Origin: Rhodanobacter sp. OK091
Lineage (GTDB): Bacteria; Pseudomonadota; Gammaproteobacteria; Xanthomonadales; Rhodanobacteraceae
Reading direction: 5' to 3'
Length of the DNA: 64,000 nt
Assembly (NCBI RefSeq): GCF_900142825.1
Contig: NZ_FRCH01000001.1
Location: 1,984,001 to 2,048,000 of the forward strand
In this document: positions 1 through 11,000 of the stretch, piece after piece
Layout: each line of letters begins with the position of its first letter
How positions within the stretch are numbered: position 1 is the stretch's first letter
Notes under the pieces: generated by a model
Databases searched by the model: none
Seen by the model: the letters and a program-made list of their open reading frames with translations, nothing else
Told to the model about the DNA's origin: nothing
Program-made: the position numbers and the translations under genes

Positions 1-56
1 ATCAGCGACCGATGGTCGCGCGCCTGCCCTGATCGACGCGTTCAACCGCGGCCACG

Positions 57-1175
57 CTAGAACAATTCGCCCTGCGGCGAAACCTTGCGCGGCGGTACGA
101 AGCGCGAAGTATCGAGCATGAGTTCGCGGGCGCGGCCGAAGCCGTGCTTGCGGCAGGCCACGTCGAAACGGCGGCGCAGCAGGTCGGCGAACACACCTTG
201 CCCGCGCATGCGGGTGGCGAAGTCGCTGTCGTAGTCGCGGCCGCCGTTCATCTGCTGCACCAGGCTCATCACGTGCGCGGCGCGTTGCGGCGCGTGCAAC
301 GCCAGCCATTCGCGGAACAGCTGCTTCAACTCGTGCGGCAGGCGCAGCGCGGTGTAGCCCGCGCAGCGTGCGCCGGCGTCGGCGGCTTGCGCCATCACCG
401 CTTCCATGTCGCGATCGTTCAAGGCGGGAATGATCGGCGCCACCAGCACGCCGACCGGCACGCCGGCTTCGGCCAGCGTGCGGATCGCCTTGATCCGCCG
501 ATGCGGCGCGCTGGCGCGGGGCTCGAGTTTCGCGGCCAGATGGTTGTCCAGCGAGTTGACCGAGACGAATACCTGCACCAGCCGTTCACGCGCCATCGGC
601 ACCAGGATGTCGAGATCACGTTCGACCAGCGCGTTCTTGGTGACGATGGTGCACGGGTGATGGCATTCGGCCAGCAGTTCCAGCGCAGCGCGAGTCAGCC
701 GCCATCGCCTCTCGATCGGCTGGTAAGGATCGGTATTGCTGCCGATGTTGATCGGGCTGATCACATAACCGCGCTTGGCCAGTTCGGCGCGCAGCACGTC
801 GGCGAAATTGCCCTTGGCGCGCAGTTTCGTCTCGAAGTCCAGTCCGGGCGAAAGGTTGAGATAACTGTGCGATGGCCGCGCAAAGCAGTAGATGCAGCCA
901 TGCTCGCAGCCACGATATGGATTGATGGCCTGGCTGAAAGCGATGTCGGGCGAATCGTTGCGGCTGATCACGCTGCGCGCACGTTCTTCGGTGACCTCGG
1001 TGCGCGGACGCGGCGCATCTTCGTCCAGCAGCGCGCTTTGCCAGCCGTCATCTTCGGCCTGATGGCGGATGCTCTCGAAGCGGCCCTCGGGATTGGAGGC
1101 GGCGCCGCGACCCTTGATCATCCGGCCCGGCCGGGCCGGATCATTCGGGTTTGCCGTTGGCGATGAATCGTCCAT
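57..1175 (-). CDS. PA0069-family radical SAM protein
   Basis: The 372-residue product carries a radical SAM iron-sulfur motif, CEHGCIYC (C90, C94, C97), preceded by NPYRG, which is the signature of the PA0069/SplB-like family. The family's substrate is not established; the members are thought to cleave S-adenosylmethionine reductively. I start it at the ATG at 1175 (MDDSSP) because upstream codons run into sequence that looks non-coding and because family members begin with a short low-complexity stretch before the MIKGRGA motif. The C-terminus (KVSPQGELF) matches the family's usual end. It is divergent from the small membrane protein at 1324. The 56 bases before its stop codon hold nothing I can call. 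Confidence 0.85.
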   Translation of the reverse strand: MDDSSPTANPNDPARPGRMIKGRGAASNPEGRFESIRHQAEDDGWQSALLDEDAPRPRTEVTEERARSVISRNDSPDIAFSQAINPYRGCEHGCIYCFARPSHSYLNLSPGLDFETKLRAKGNFADVLRAELAKRGYVISPINIGSNTDPYQPIERRWRLTRAALELLAECHHPCTIVTKNALVERDLDILVPMARERLVQVFVSVNSLDNHLAAKLEPRASAPHRRIKAIRTLAEAGVPVGVLVAPIIPALNDRDMEAVMAQAADAGARCAGYTALRLPHELKQLFREWLALHAPQRAAHVMSLVQQMNGGRDYDSDFATRMRGQGVFADLLRRRFDVACRKHGFGRARELMLDTSRFVPPRKVSPQGELF

Positions 1176-1323
1176 CTGCCCAGTTTGCCGTGGCGATGTC
1201 TCAGCCGTCGCGACATCCCGTTCACGGACCGGCTCAGACCAGTGCAAGGAGGATTCCGGCAGCGCTATGATGCGCGCATCCGGCCGCCGAAAGCGGTACG
1301 TTTCCGTGCATCCGAGGCCCGCC

Positions 1324-1569
1324 ATGCGCTGGTTGCTGCTCGTTCTCACCGTGTTCGCGTTCGTGCTGTGCTTTACCCGCCACAGTGCCGGTGCCTGGGG
1401 CTTCTGGCTGCTGATTGGCGTGATCGGCATCGTCGCCACGACGCTGGCGTTTGCGCAGGCGCGCATTGCCGGCAACGCACGCAGCGACAGTCTGTCCGAG
1501 TACGACCTGAAACGGTTGCGCGAAGGCAAGGATCCGCTCAATCACGACCGCTCCACATCCCAACGCTGA
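1324..1569 (+). CDS. small membrane protein, unknown function
   Basis: An 81-residue protein starting MRWLLLVLTV with two predicted hydrophobic segments (about residues 2-20 and 25-45) and a charged C-terminal tail (about 46-81) containing the SLSEYDLKRLREG stretch. The pattern of two membrane helices and a soluble tail is common in small Xanthomonadales inner-membrane proteins, but I do not recognise a named family. It lies between the divergent radical SAM gene and the GlsB-like gene 64 bp downstream. Its reading frame is open further upstream, but those codons overlap the promoter side of the radical SAM gene, so the ATG at 1324 is preferred. Confidence 0.6.
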   Translation: MRWLLLVLTVFAFVLCFTRHSAGAWGFWLLIGVIGIVATTLAFAQARIAGNARSDSLSEYDLKRLREGKDPLNHDRSTSQR

Positions 1570-1633
1570 CTCTTGGCTGGCGCGATGCGGAACCCCGCGT
1601 CGCTGCGCCCCCACGGCCCATCAGGAGTTCGTC

Positions 1634-1894
1634 ATGACTGCAAGCGGCTTGATCGTTTTTCTGCTCATCGGTGCGATCGCAGGCTGGCTCGCCGGCTTGA
1701 TCGTGCGCGGTTTCGGCTTCGGCCTGCTCGGCAATATCGTGGTCGGCATCATCGGCGCGTTTCTCGCCGGCTGGTTGTTGCCTATGCTCGGCATCGGCTT
1801 CAGCCTCGGCAGTCCGATCGTCACCAGCATCGTCTACGCGATGATTGGCGCGATCGTGTTGCTGGTGATCATCGGCCTGATCAAGCGAGCCTGA
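1634..1894 (+). CDS. GlsB/YeaQ/YmgE-family stress-response membrane protein
   Basis: The 86-residue product has the compact Gly-rich three-helix layout of the transglycosylase-associated (YeaQ/YmgE/GlsB) family: an opening helix ending GAIAGWLAGLIVRG, then GNIVVGIIGAFLAGWL, then a last helix near the C-terminus. These are small inner-membrane proteins often induced by stress; their biochemical role is not settled. An AGGAG sequence at 1622-1626 sits seven bases before the ATG at 1634. A strong bidirectional terminator follows at 1936-1969. Confidence 0.85.
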   Translation: MTASGLIVFLLIGAIAGWLAGLIVRGFGFGLLGNIVVGIIGAFLAGWLLPMLGIGFSLGSPIVTSIVYAMIGAIVLLVIIGLIKRA

Positions 1895-1935
1895 TCAGCG
1901 GCCCTGATCAGCGAGCCTGGTCGAACCGGCCACAC

Positions 1936-1969
1936 AAAAACGCAGCGGCTCTCGCCGCTGCGTTTTTTT
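1936..1969. terminator. bidirectional rho-independent terminator
   Basis: A 9-bp perfect stem (CGCAGCGGC / GCCGCTGCG) with a TCTC loop is followed by seven T on the plus strand and preceded by five A. It can end the GlsB-like gene from the left and the MHS transporter gene from the right. Confidence 0.9.
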
Positions 1970-1980
1970 GAAGCTGCCGT

Positions 1981-3636
1981 TCACGCCGTAATGTCGACGT
2001 CCTTGGTCTCGCGCACGAAGAACAGGCCGATCACGAACGTCATCAGTGCGATCGCCACCGGATACCACAGCCCCGCGTAAAAATTGCCGGTGGCTGCCAC
2101 GATGCCGAATGAAACCGATGGCAGGAAACCGCCAAACCACCCGTTGCCGATGTGGTACGGCAGGCTCATCGAGGTGTAGCGGATCTTGGTGGGGAACATC
2201 TCTACCAGCCATGCGGCGATGGGCCCGTAGACCATCGTCACGTAGAGCACCAGGAGCGTCAGCAACACCACCAGCATGCCTTTGTTGGAGTGTGCCGGAT
2301 CCGCCTTGGCCGGGTAGCCAGCGTCGGTGAGGGCCTTGCCCACGCTTTCGCCGAACGCCTTGTTCCGCGCGGCGAAGTCGGCCTTGGCCAAGGTGCCGCC
2401 CTCGAACGACGGGAATTCCTTGCCACCTATCATCACCACCGCGACCGTGCCCGAAGCGGCATTGACGTTCTCGTAAGGCACGCCACGCTTGGCCAGGTAG
2501 CTCTTGGCGACGTCACAGGAGCTGGTGAATACCTTCTTCCCGATCAGGTCGATCTGCACGCTGCAACTGGCGGGATCGGCCTGCACGCGGATCGGTGCAG
2601 CCACGCTGGCCGCTTCGATGGCCGGGTTGCCGTAATGGGTAAGCCCCTTGAAGATCGGGAAGTAGGTCAGCGCGGCGAGCAGGCAACCGGCCAACACCAC
2701 CGGCTTGCGGCCGATCTTGTCCGACAGCCAGCCGAAGACCACGAAGAACGGCGTGCCGATCAGCAGCGCCGCAGCGATCAGCAACTGCGTGGTCGTGGCG
2801 TCGATCTTCAGCGTACTGCCCAGGAAATACATCGCGTAGAACTGGCCGCAATACCACACCACCGCCTGGCCAGCGGTGGCCCCGAACAGCGCCAGGATCA
2901 CCAGCTTGAGGTTGCCCCAGCGCGCGAACGACTCCGTGAGCGGTGCCGTCGAGTGCTTGCCTTCCGCCTTCATCTGCTTGAACACCGGCGACTCGGCCAG
3001 CTGCAGGCGGATATATACCGATACCGCCAGCAGCAGCGACGACAGCAGGAACGGAAGACGCCAGCCCCAGTCGTCGAACTTGTCGCCCAGCAGCCATTTG
3101 CAACCCAGGATCACCAGCAGCGAAAGGAACAGACCGAACGTGGCGGTGATCTGGATGAAGCTGGTATAGAGGCCGCGCTTGCCCTTCGGCGCATGTTCGG
3201 CCACATAGGTGGCGGCGCCACCGTATTCGCCGCCCAGCGCCAGGCCTTGCAGCATGCGCAAGGCAATCAGGATCACCGGCGCAGTCACGCCGATCGATCC
3301 GTAGCTGGGCAATACGCCGACCAGGAACGTCGACAAGCCCATGATCACGATGGTGATCAGGAACGTGTACTTGCGTCCGACCAGATCGCCGATCCGGCCG
3401 AACACCAGCGCGCCGAACGGGCGCACCGCAAAACCCGCGGCAAACGCCAGCAGCGCGAACACCAGCTGGCTGGCGTCATTGAGCCCGGAGAAAAACTGCT
3501 TGCCGATGATCACGGCCAGCGAGCCGTACAGATAGAAGTCGTACCACTCGAATACGGTGCCGAGGCTGGATGCCAGGATCACTCGTTTGTGGCTGACGTC
3601 GAGCGCCTGGCTCTCATCGATCGCAGTGGTGGCCAT
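1981..3636 (-). CDS. MHS-family (metabolite:H+ symporter) MFS transporter
   Basis: The 551-residue protein is a major facilitator of the metabolite:H+ symporter group (ProP, ShiA, KgtP relatives). It shows the opening FEWYDFYLYGSLA stretch, the GRIGDLVGRKY motif A between helices 2 and 3, and RMLQGLALGGEYGGAA around helix 4-5. The ATG at 3636 is preceded by GGAGGGG at a good distance, so I use it rather than the longer frame. Unlike most relatives (about 430-440 residues) it carries an extra hydrophilic stretch of about 110 residues (roughly 335-440) between the later helices, containing two cysteines. It sits beside a DcaP-like porin and acs, so a short carboxylate such as acetate is a plausible substrate; this is inference. 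Confidence 0.85.
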   Translation of the reverse strand: MATTAIDESQALDVSHKRVILASSLGTVFEWYDFYLYGSLAVIIGKQFFSGLNDASQLVFALLAFAAGFAVRPFGALVFGRIGDLVGRKYTFLITIVIMGLSTFLVGVLPSYGSIGVTAPVILIALRMLQGLALGGEYGGAATYVAEHAPKGKRGLYTSFIQITATFGLFLSLLVILGCKWLLGDKFDDWGWRLPFLLSSLLLAVSVYIRLQLAESPVFKQMKAEGKHSTAPLTESFARWGNLKLVILALFGATAGQAVVWYCGQFYAMYFLGSTLKIDATTTQLLIAAALLIGTPFFVVFGWLSDKIGRKPVVLAGCLLAALTYFPIFKGLTHYGNPAIEAASVAAPIRVQADPASCSVQIDLIGKKVFTSSCDVAKSYLAKRGVPYENVNAASGTVAVVMIGGKEFPSFEGGTLAKADFAARNKAFGESVGKALTDAGYPAKADPAHSNKGMLVVLLTLLVLYVTMVYGPIAAWLVEMFPTKIRYTSMSLPYHIGNGWFGGFLPSVSFGIVAATGNFYAGLWYPVAIALMTFVIGLFFVRETKDVDITA

Positions 3637-3758
3637 GCTGTTTTCCCCTCCAAAGTGCGTGATATGCCTCCTCTCCACGATCGCGAAGAGGAGTCGAAAG
3701 CTGCGTGCTATCCCTCACACCCGCCGCAGCTCGTCATGGGTTGCGTGATGCCGCCGCG

Positions 3759-5141
3759 TCAGAAGTGATACAGCGCGTTGAGGCTGACCTGGTTGCCGGT
3801 GGTGGTCTTGCGATTCACGCCGTTGCTGGTGGAGTCGAGTTTGTCGTGCATCCATTCGGCGCTGAGGTCGTAGGAGCCGGCGGTGTATTGCAGGCTCAGC
3901 GCGGCCTGGCGATTTCGCAGCAGTCCGGTCGAGCCGTTGCCCAGCCAGGTGATCACATCGCGGGTATCCGGCTTGCTGTAGGCGTAGAACGCGTAGAGGC
4001 TCCAGTTCGGCGTGAAGCTGTAGCCGGCCTGCACGAAGCCGCCGCTTTCCTGGATGTCGCCGAACTGGGACATCGCGCCGAAGATCTCGCCGAGACCGTT
4101 GCCGGTGTAGGCCAGTCCCTTGAACGTCCACGGGCCGGGTTTCCACTGGCCGCCGACTTCGTAGCCCGTGCTCTTCACGCTGGACTGGATCGGCGTCGGC
4201 GCGGTGCCACCCACACCGCGCAGATCGACCCGGCTGTAGTGCGCCGCGAAATACGCCAGCCAGTTTTTGTCCTGCACATGCAGGCGCGCCTCGATCTGCG
4301 GACGGAAACCGGCATTGCCGGCGGTCTTGTAGTTGATGTTGTTCACCGGGCCATCCGGCCCGTTCCACGAGCCCTCGAATGCGCCCACGTCGAGCCGCCA
4401 CTGCGCACCGGTGCTGCCGTGGTTGAGATCCTGCATAACCACCACGCCGGGGTAGCGCCAGCCGAGCATGCCGGATCCGAAGCCCAGCGGAAACGCAATG
4501 TGCGCCAGCGACGCCGGCGTATTGTCGATCGGGAACATGAAGTCCCATTGCTGGCCGATACGCACCGTGGTACCGGACTCGGGATTGACCAGGTCCATAT
4601 AGGCCTGACGCAGGCGCGGCGTCGGCTGCTGCTGGCTGTATGCGCCGACGCCGTTGAAGCCGCCGAAGAAGTCCATCTCGATGCGGCCGCCGCCGGTCCA
4701 GTTGCCGGCGAACTTGGCGCCTTTGAAATCGAGCCAGAAGCGCGTGTTGCGCACATCGACGCCGCTGAGCGAACCGGTCGAGCCGGGCACCGGAAACAGC
4801 GCGTTCTGGCCGTTGCCGTAGGTGAAGCTCTTGTTCTGGCTGAATGCGCTGGCGCTGATGAAGCCATGCAATGCCACTGATACGCCCGGCGCGCTGCTGA
4901 ACACCGGTGTCGCCGATGCAGGTGCGGCGGCCATATTCTGGGCAGGGGCGGGCGCAGGCGCCGTCTTCTGCGCCTGGATCATCGCCTTCAGTTCGTTCAA
5001 CTGCTGCTCCAGCTGCGCCACGCGCTGCTCCAGCTGCTGTTCGCGCGCATCGTTCTGTGCATGGGCGGTCAGCGGCATGGCCAATGCACAGGCCAGGCTC
5101 AGGGCAAGCGCCTTGTAGCGGTTTGGATATCGCGTCGTCAT
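3759..5141 (-). CDS. DcaP-like outer-membrane porin
   Basis: The 460-residue product has a signal peptide ending AHA-Q at about residue 28, then a heptad-like coiled coil (about 30-60: [19 protein letters not shown]), an Ala/Pro linker, and a beta-barrel-like body ending in the aromatic C-terminus LNALYHF expected for outer-membrane proteins. This layout matches the DcaP family of trimeric porins, which take up dicarboxylates and similar small acids. It is divergently transcribed from acs across 221 bp that contain a perfect 23-bp palindrome, and it lies 122 bp before the MHS symporter gene on the same strand. An outer-membrane and inner-membrane uptake pair for acids used through Acs is a reasonable reading. 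Confidence 0.8.
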   Translation of the reverse strand: MTTRYPNRYKALALSLACALAMPLTAHAQNDAREQQLEQRVAQLEQQLNELKAMIQAQKTAPAPAPAQNMAAAPASATPVFSSAPGVSVALHGFISASAFSQNKSFTYGNGQNALFPVPGSTGSLSGVDVRNTRFWLDFKGAKFAGNWTGGGRIEMDFFGGFNGVGAYSQQQPTPRLRQAYMDLVNPESGTTVRIGQQWDFMFPIDNTPASLAHIAFPLGFGSGMLGWRYPGVVVMQDLNHGSTGAQWRLDVGAFEGSWNGPDGPVNNINYKTAGNAGFRPQIEARLHVQDKNWLAYFAAHYSRVDLRGVGGTAPTPIQSSVKSTGYEVGGQWKPGPWTFKGLAYTGNGLGEIFGAMSQFGDIQESGGFVQAGYSFTPNWSLYAFYAYSKPDTRDVITWLGNGSTGLLRNRQAALSLQYTAGSYDLSAEWMHDKLDSTSNGVNRKTTTGNQVSLNALYHF

Positions 5142-5208
5142 GCGTGCGTCTCCCCAGGGTCAATGACGCGCCGAGCATGGCCATGCTGCAGCGCGCGCGC
5201 CTATTCGC

Positions 5209-5231
5209 CTTTGGTCGAAGTTCGACCAAAG
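5209..5231. promoter_or_regulatory. perfect 23-bp palindrome, candidate operator
   Basis: CTTTGGTCGAA and TTCGACCAAAG form an 11-bp perfect inverted repeat around a single G. It lies between the divergent porin gene and acs, 131 bp before the acs start and 67 bp before the porin start, with no T-run, so it reads as a protein-binding site rather than a terminator. The neighbouring response regulator CrbR is the first candidate to bind it, which is inference. Confidence 0.65.
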
Positions 5232-5362
5232 TCGATGCCGGCCGGCGCCGCAACCATCATGGCGATCGGGCTACACTCGAAACCCCACACCGCCGGGCAC
5301 TGATGCCTGCCGCGGTTTTTCCCTGTCACCACTTTCGACGCCGAGCCAGCAGGAGCCCAGCC

Positions 5363-7303
5363 ATGTCCACGCTTTACCCGGTCAATCCCACCTTCGCCGC
5401 GGCGGCACGTCTGCGCCACGACGATTACACACGCCTGTATGCCGAGTCGGTCAGCGACCCAGAGGGCTTCTGGGGTCGCATCGGCCAACGGCTGGACTGG
5501 ATCAAGCGACCGACCAAGATCAAGGACGTCTCGTTCGACCCCAAGGATCTGCATATCCGGTGGTATGAGGACGGCGAGCTCAACGTCAGCGCGAACTGCC
5601 TCGATCGCCAGCTGGCCACGCGCGGCGACAAGGTAGCCATCATCTTCGAGGGTGACGACCCGAACGACTCGCGCAAGATCACTTACCGCGAGCTGCACAC
5701 CGAAGTGTGCAAGTTCGCCAACACGCTGAAGAACCTTGGCGTGGTCAAAGGCGATCGCGTCGCGATCTATCTGCCGATGATTCCCGAAGCAGCGGTGGCG
5801 ATGCTGGCTTGCGCGCGGCTGGGCGCGATCCACTCGGTGGTGTTCGGCGGCTTCTCGCCCGACTCACTGGCCGGGCGCATCGCCGACTCTGCCGCGAAGG
5901 TGGTGATCACCGCGGACGAGGGCGTGCGCGCCGGCAAGCGCGTTCCGCTCAAGGTAAACGTGGACACCGCGCTGGAACGGCCCGGCACCAACAGCGTGGA
6001 AACCGTGATCGTGGTGCGCCGCACCGGCGGCGCGGTGGCGATGCAGTCGCCTCGCGACCGCTACTACCACACGCTGATGGAAGGCCAGTCGGCCGACTGC
6101 GCGCCCACGCCGGTCGAGGCCGAACACCCGCTGTTCGTGCTGTACACCTCCGGCTCGACCGGCAAGCCGAAAGGCGTGCTGCACAGCACCGGCGGCTACC
6201 TGGTGTTCGCCAGCTACACGCACGAGCTGGTGTTCGACCTGCGCGAGGACGACATCTACTGGTGCACCGCCGACGTCGGCTGGGTCACCGGGCACAGCTA
6301 TGTGGTGTATGGCCCGCTGGCCAACGGCGCGACCACGGTGATGTTCGAGGGTGTGCCGAATTATCCCGACGTGAGCCGCTTCTGGCAGGTGATCGACAAG
6401 CACCAAGTGACCTTGTTTTACACCGCACCGACTGCGATCCGCGCGCTGATGCGTGAAGGCGAGGCACCGGTGAAGGCGTGCTCGCGGGCCAGCCTGCGCC
6501 TGCTCGGGTCGGTCGGCGAGCCGATCAACCCGGAAGCATGGACGTGGTATTACCGTGTGGTCGGCGACGAGCGCTGCCCTATCGTCGACACCTGGTGGCA
6601 GACCGAAACCGGCGGCATCCTGATCTCGCCCCTGGCTGGTGCGATTGCCACCAAACCCGGTTCTGCCACGCTGCCGTTCTTCGGCATCAAACCCGCCATC
6701 GTCGATACCAATGGCGAGGTGCAGGAGGGCGTGGCCGAAGGCAACCTGCTGATCACCGATTCCTGGCCCGGCCAAGCGCGCACCATTTATGGCGATCATC
6801 AGCGTTTCATCGAGACCTACTTCAGCGCTTATCCCGGCAATTACTTCACCGGCGATGGCGCTCGCCGTGACGAGGACGGCTACTACTGGATCACCGGTCG
6901 CGTCGATGACGTGATCAACGTCAGCGGCCACCGCCTGGGTACCGCCGAGGTGGAGAGCGCGCTGGTGGCGCACCCGAAAGTCGCCGAAGCTGCCGTGGTC
7001 GGCTGCCCGCACGAGATCAAGGGCCAGGGCATCTACGCCTATGTCACCTTGATTGCCGGCGAGACCGGCAGCGACGAGCTGCGCAAGGAGCTGATCGCGT
7101 GGGTGCGCAAGGAGATCGGCCCGATCGCCACGCCGGATTACCTGCAGTGGGCACCCGGCCTGCCGAAGACCCGCTCGGGCAAGATCATGCGCCGCATCCT
7201 GCGCAAGATCGGCGAGAACCTGCCCGACCAGCTCGGCGACATCACCACGCTCGCCGATCCCAGCGTGGTGAAGAGCCTGGTGGACGAGCGCCTGATCAAA
7301 TAG
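5363..7303 (+). CDS. acs: acetyl-CoA synthetase
   Basis: The 646-residue enzyme makes acetyl-CoA from acetate, ATP and CoA by way of acetyl-AMP, in the cytoplasm. It shows the adenylate-forming P-loop [11 protein letters not shown], the WWQTETGG core, and the C-terminal [11 protein letters not shown] block whose lysine is the known acetylation site in this family. Length equals the usual 645-655. The ATG at 5363 has AGGAG at 5351-5355; the open frame runs further upstream but crosses the intergenic operator region. The gene is followed by crbR and crbS, which activate acs in Vibrio and Pseudomonas, so regulation by that pair is very likely. Confidence 0.97.
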   Translation: MSTLYPVNPTFAAAARLRHDDYTRLYAESVSDPEGFWGRIGQRLDWIKRPTKIKDVSFDPKDLHIRWYEDGELNVSANCLDRQLATRGDKVAIIFEGDDPNDSRKITYRELHTEVCKFANTLKNLGVVKGDRVAIYLPMIPEAAVAMLACARLGAIHSVVFGGFSPDSLAGRIADSAAKVVITADEGVRAGKRVPLKVNVDTALERPGTNSVETVIVVRRTGGAVAMQSPRDRYYHTLMEGQSADCAPTPVEAEHPLFVLYTSGSTGKPKGVLHSTGGYLVFASYTHELVFDLREDDIYWCTADVGWVTGHSYVVYGPLANGATTVMFEGVPNYPDVSRFWQVIDKHQVTLFYTAPTAIRALMREGEAPVKACSRASLRLLGSVGEPINPEAWTWYYRVVGDERCPIVDTWWQTETGGILISPLAGAIATKPGSATLPFFGIKPAIVDTNGEVQEGVAEGNLLITDSWPGQARTIYGDHQRFIETYFSAYPGNYFTGDGARRDEDGYYWITGRVDDVINVSGHRLGTAEVESALVAHPKVAEAAVVGCPHEIKGQGIYAYVTLIAGETGSDELRKELIAWVRKEIGPIATPDYLQWAPGLPKTRSGKIMRRILRKIGENLPDQLGDITTLADPSVVKSLVDERLIK

Positions 7304-7397
7304 CAGGAATGAGTGAAGAGGAGTGAGTCATGAGTAAATGCCGGCAAGCCCGATGCTTTCTCTCGTTTCTCACTCCTCATCACTCTCTACTCGCCTC

Positions 7398-8069
7398 ATG
7401 TCCGACATCCTGATCGCCGATGACCATCCGCTGTTCCGCGACGCCTTGCAGCGCGCGGTGCTGGCCGCGGTACCGCAGGCGCGGGTGCACAGCGCGGACA
7501 GCGTGCACGCGCTGCTCGGCCTGATCGAGCAGTTTCCCGATGCCGAGTTGCTGCTGCTCGACCTGCATATGCCGGGTGCGCGCGGCTATTCCGCGCTGGC
7601 GCATATCCGTGGCCAGTATCCGGGACTGCCGACCATCGTGGTGTCCGGCCATGAGGAAGCGCAGGTGGCACGCCGCGCACTGGCGCATGGCGCGTCGGCC
7701 TACATTCCAAAATCCACGTCGAGCGAGGACATCGTCGCGGCGATCCGCGCGGTGCTCGACGGCGATGTCTGGCTGCCGCATCCGCAGCTTGGCGGCGCCA
7801 GCGAACTCAAACCCGATGAAGCCGCCGCCGCTGCACAGATCGCCACGCTGACGCCACAGCAGTTTCGCGTGATGGCGATGATCGCCGAAGGCCTGCTCAA
7901 CAAGCAGATCGCATGGGAACTCAGCGTTTCCGAGGCCACCGTCAAGGCGCACATGACCGCGATCATGCGCAAGCTCGGCGTCAACAATCGCACCCAGGTC
8001 GCGCTGATCGCCAGCCATCTGGCGCTGGATCAGGAAAGCATGCCGACGCTGCCCGACAGCGAGGATTGA
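7398..8069 (+). CDS. crbR: LuxR-type response regulator, CrbR/ErdR-like
   Basis: The 223-residue protein has a receiver domain (about 1-120) with the acidic pair DD8-9, phospho-acceptor D55 in LLLLDLHMPG and the conserved lysine in YIPKS, followed by a LuxR/FixJ-type helix-turn-helix (about 150-215) with LTPQQFRVMAMIAEGLLNKQIAWELSVSEATVKAHM. It lies 94 bp after acs and converges on the gene for a sodium/solute-symporter-type histidine kinase. This is the acs-crbR-crbS arrangement; CrbR activates acs in other gammaproteobacteria. The name rests on this context plus domain match. Confidence 0.85.
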   Translation: MSDILIADDHPLFRDALQRAVLAAVPQARVHSADSVHALLGLIEQFPDAELLLLDLHMPGARGYSALAHIRGQYPGLPTIVVSGHEEAQVARRALAHGASAYIPKSTSSEDIVAAIRAVLDGDVWLPHPQLGGASELKPDEAAAAAQIATLTPQQFRVMAMIAEGLLNKQIAWELSVSEATVKAHMTAIMRKLGVNNRTQVALIASHLALDQESMPTLPDSED

Positions 8070-8092
8070 GGTGGCGAGGGGATCTCGGGTCG

Positions 8093-11000
8093 CTAGCGAC
8101 GCAGCAGTGCTGTCAGCAGGGCACGCAACGCGGCCGGCCGCACCGGCTTGTGCAGCACCGGATAACCCAGCGCACGCGCCTGCTGCTTCAGCTCGCTGCT
8201 GCCGTCGGCGGTGATCATCGCCACCGGCGGCAACCCGCCACGCTCGGCGCGCAGCTGCTGCAATGCCTGCAACCCATCGACGCCATCGGTCAGATGGTAG
8301 TCGGCCAGGATCAGATCGATCGGGCCGCGCGCCAGTTCCTGGCCGGCCTGCTCCACATCCAGCGCGATGCGGCAATCGACACCCCAGCGGCTGAGCAGCG
8401 CACGCATGCCCTCGAGGATCGTGGCGTCATTGTCCAGGCACAGCACGGTCAGCGGCAGTTGTTTGTCGGGGCCGCTGCGCTGCACTTTCTGGCGACGCGC
8501 CGGCATCGCTTCATTGCGCGGTACGCTCACCGCGAAACAACTGCCGTGACCGACCTGCGAATGCAGATCGAGTCGATGGCCGAGGATGCCCGCCAGTCGA
8601 TCGCAGATCGACAGCCCCAGCCCCAGCCCTTTCTCGCCCCATGGCGACGGATGCTCCAGCCGCTGGAACTCGTCGAAGATGCGTGCGCGCTGTTCCGCGG
8701 CAATGCCTGGACCGGAATCCCATACCTCGATGCGCACCTCGTCGCCGACCCGCCGGGCGCCCAGCAGCACGCCGCCTTTGCTGGTGTAGCGCAATGCGTT
8801 GGAGAGGAAATTCTGCACGATCCGGCGCAACAGCTGTGGATCACTGCGCACCGCCAACGTGGTCGGTGCCACGCGCAGGCGCAACCCGCGCTGCTCGGCG
8901 GCTACCGCAAACTGCCCTTGCAGCGAATCAAACAATTCGGCCAGTGCGAAACCACCCACGTCCGGCCGATAGCTGCCGGCGTCCAGCCGCGAGGTATCCA
9001 GCAGGGCGTCTAGCAAGTCCTCGGCGGCACGGAACGATGCGTCGATGCGCTCGGCCAGTCCGCTCGCCTCCGCGTCCAGTCCCGGATGCTGGCGCAACGC
9101 CGAGGTGAACAGCCGTGCCGCATTCAACGGCTGCAGCAGATCGTGGCTGGCGGCGGCGAGGAAGCGCGTCTTGGAGATGTTCGCCGTCTCCGCGGCGCGC
9201 CGCGCGTGCGCAGTGGCGACCAGTGCCTCGGACAGCTCGGCGGTGCGCTGTTCGACCCGCTGTTCCAGCGTCTCGTTCACTTCGATCAGGGCTTGTTCGG
9301 CATGCTTGTAGGCCGTCACGTCGGTATACGTCGTGACATAACCGCCACCGGGCAGCGCCTGCCCGCGCATCTCGATCACCGTGCCATCGGGCCGGGTCCG
9401 CTGAAACAGATGCGATGAGCCAGCCTGCATGTAGTCGATGCGTTTGGCCACATGGCCGTCCACTTCGCCCGGCCCGCATTCACCCAGCTCGGCGTTGCGA
9501 CGAATCAGGTCCGCCACCGGAACGCCGACGTACACCATGCCGTCGGGGTAGCCGAACAGTTCCAGATAACGGCGATTCCATGCCACCAGCCGCATCTGCG
9601 CGTCGACCACGCTGATACCCTGGGACACGTTTTCCAGCGTGGTGGAAAGCAGCGCGCGGTTGAAGCGCAGCTCCTGCGAGGCTTCGTCCATCAGGGCCAT
9701 GGATTCGGCGACATCCAGCCCACTGCCGGACAACGCGCCAATGAGGATCCGTCGCGCATTGGCGGCACCCACCGCCGAGGCCAGCAGACGCTCGGTGTAC
9801 TGGATCAGTGCGCGATCGGCCGCCTCGCCGGCCAACAGCGGCCGGCCGCGACGCTGGGCGTATTCGTCGAACGCCCGCGTGCTGCTGCGTTCGCCGACGA
9901 TGCGCTCGGCAATGGTGCGCAAGTCAGCCACCGCCACCCGGCCACGCCAGTCGCCGGCGCCATGACGACTATCCGGACCGGCCTCCATGAACATCGCCGC
10001 GTGCAGGCGCTCCTCCAGACTGGGCCGAAAGCGCAGCGAGATGAAGACCAGACAACCCACGTTGACCAGCAACGACCAGAACGTGCCGTGCATCACCGGA
10101 TCCCAGCCGCTGAGATGGAACAGCGCCTGCGGGCGCAGCCAGTCCCAACCGAACGGGCCTTGCTGCAGCCATGCCGAAGAGCGGCTTACTGCGGGCAGCA
10201 GCAAGGTGTACAGCCATACCGCGAAACCACCCAGCAGTCCTACCGCGACACCGCGGCGACTGGCACTGCGCCAGTACAACGCGGCGATCAGCGCCGGCGC
10301 GAACTGAGCCACCGCTGCAAACGCCAACAGCCCGGTGGCGGCCAGATTTTCCGCGCCGGCGGCCACCCGGTAATACGCATACGCCATCAGCGCGAGCATC
10401 ACGATCGCCACCCGCCGCACGCGCAGGACCAGTTGCGACAGATCGCTGCGCTGCTCCAGATTGAGCCCCGGAATGCGCAGCAGCGCGGGCATCACCAGAT
10501 CGTTGCTGATCATCGTCGACAGCGCCACCGATGCCACGATCACCATGCCGGTCGCGGCCGAGAAGCCACCGATGAAAGCCAGCAACGCCATGCCGCGATC
10601 GCCATGTGTCATCGGCAGGGTCAGCACCCATGCATCGGCAGCACCGTCGCGCACCTGCGGCAAGTGCATGCCGGCGGCCACGATCGGCAGCACCGCCACG
10701 CTGATCACGCCCAAGTACAGCGGCAACATCCAACGGGCGCGCTTGAGGTCGCTGGCGTCCTCGCATTCGACCATGCCGATCTGGAACTGGCGCGGCAGAC
10801 AGAACATCGCGCAAAACGCCAGCATGGTCTGCGCCAGGAACCCCGGCGACAAACCATGGCTCAACTGCGCCATCGGCAGTTCCACCGTGCTTACCAACCC
10901 CGGTCCGCGCCACAGCGCATAACCCGCCAGCACCACGAAGGCGAGCAGCTTGATCAGCGATTCCAGCGCGATCGCCAGCACCATGCCATGGTGGTGCTCG

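Noticed and set aside
1-56. Possible tail of a gene at the left edge
   Set aside because: Only 56 bases and no frame with visible protein character.
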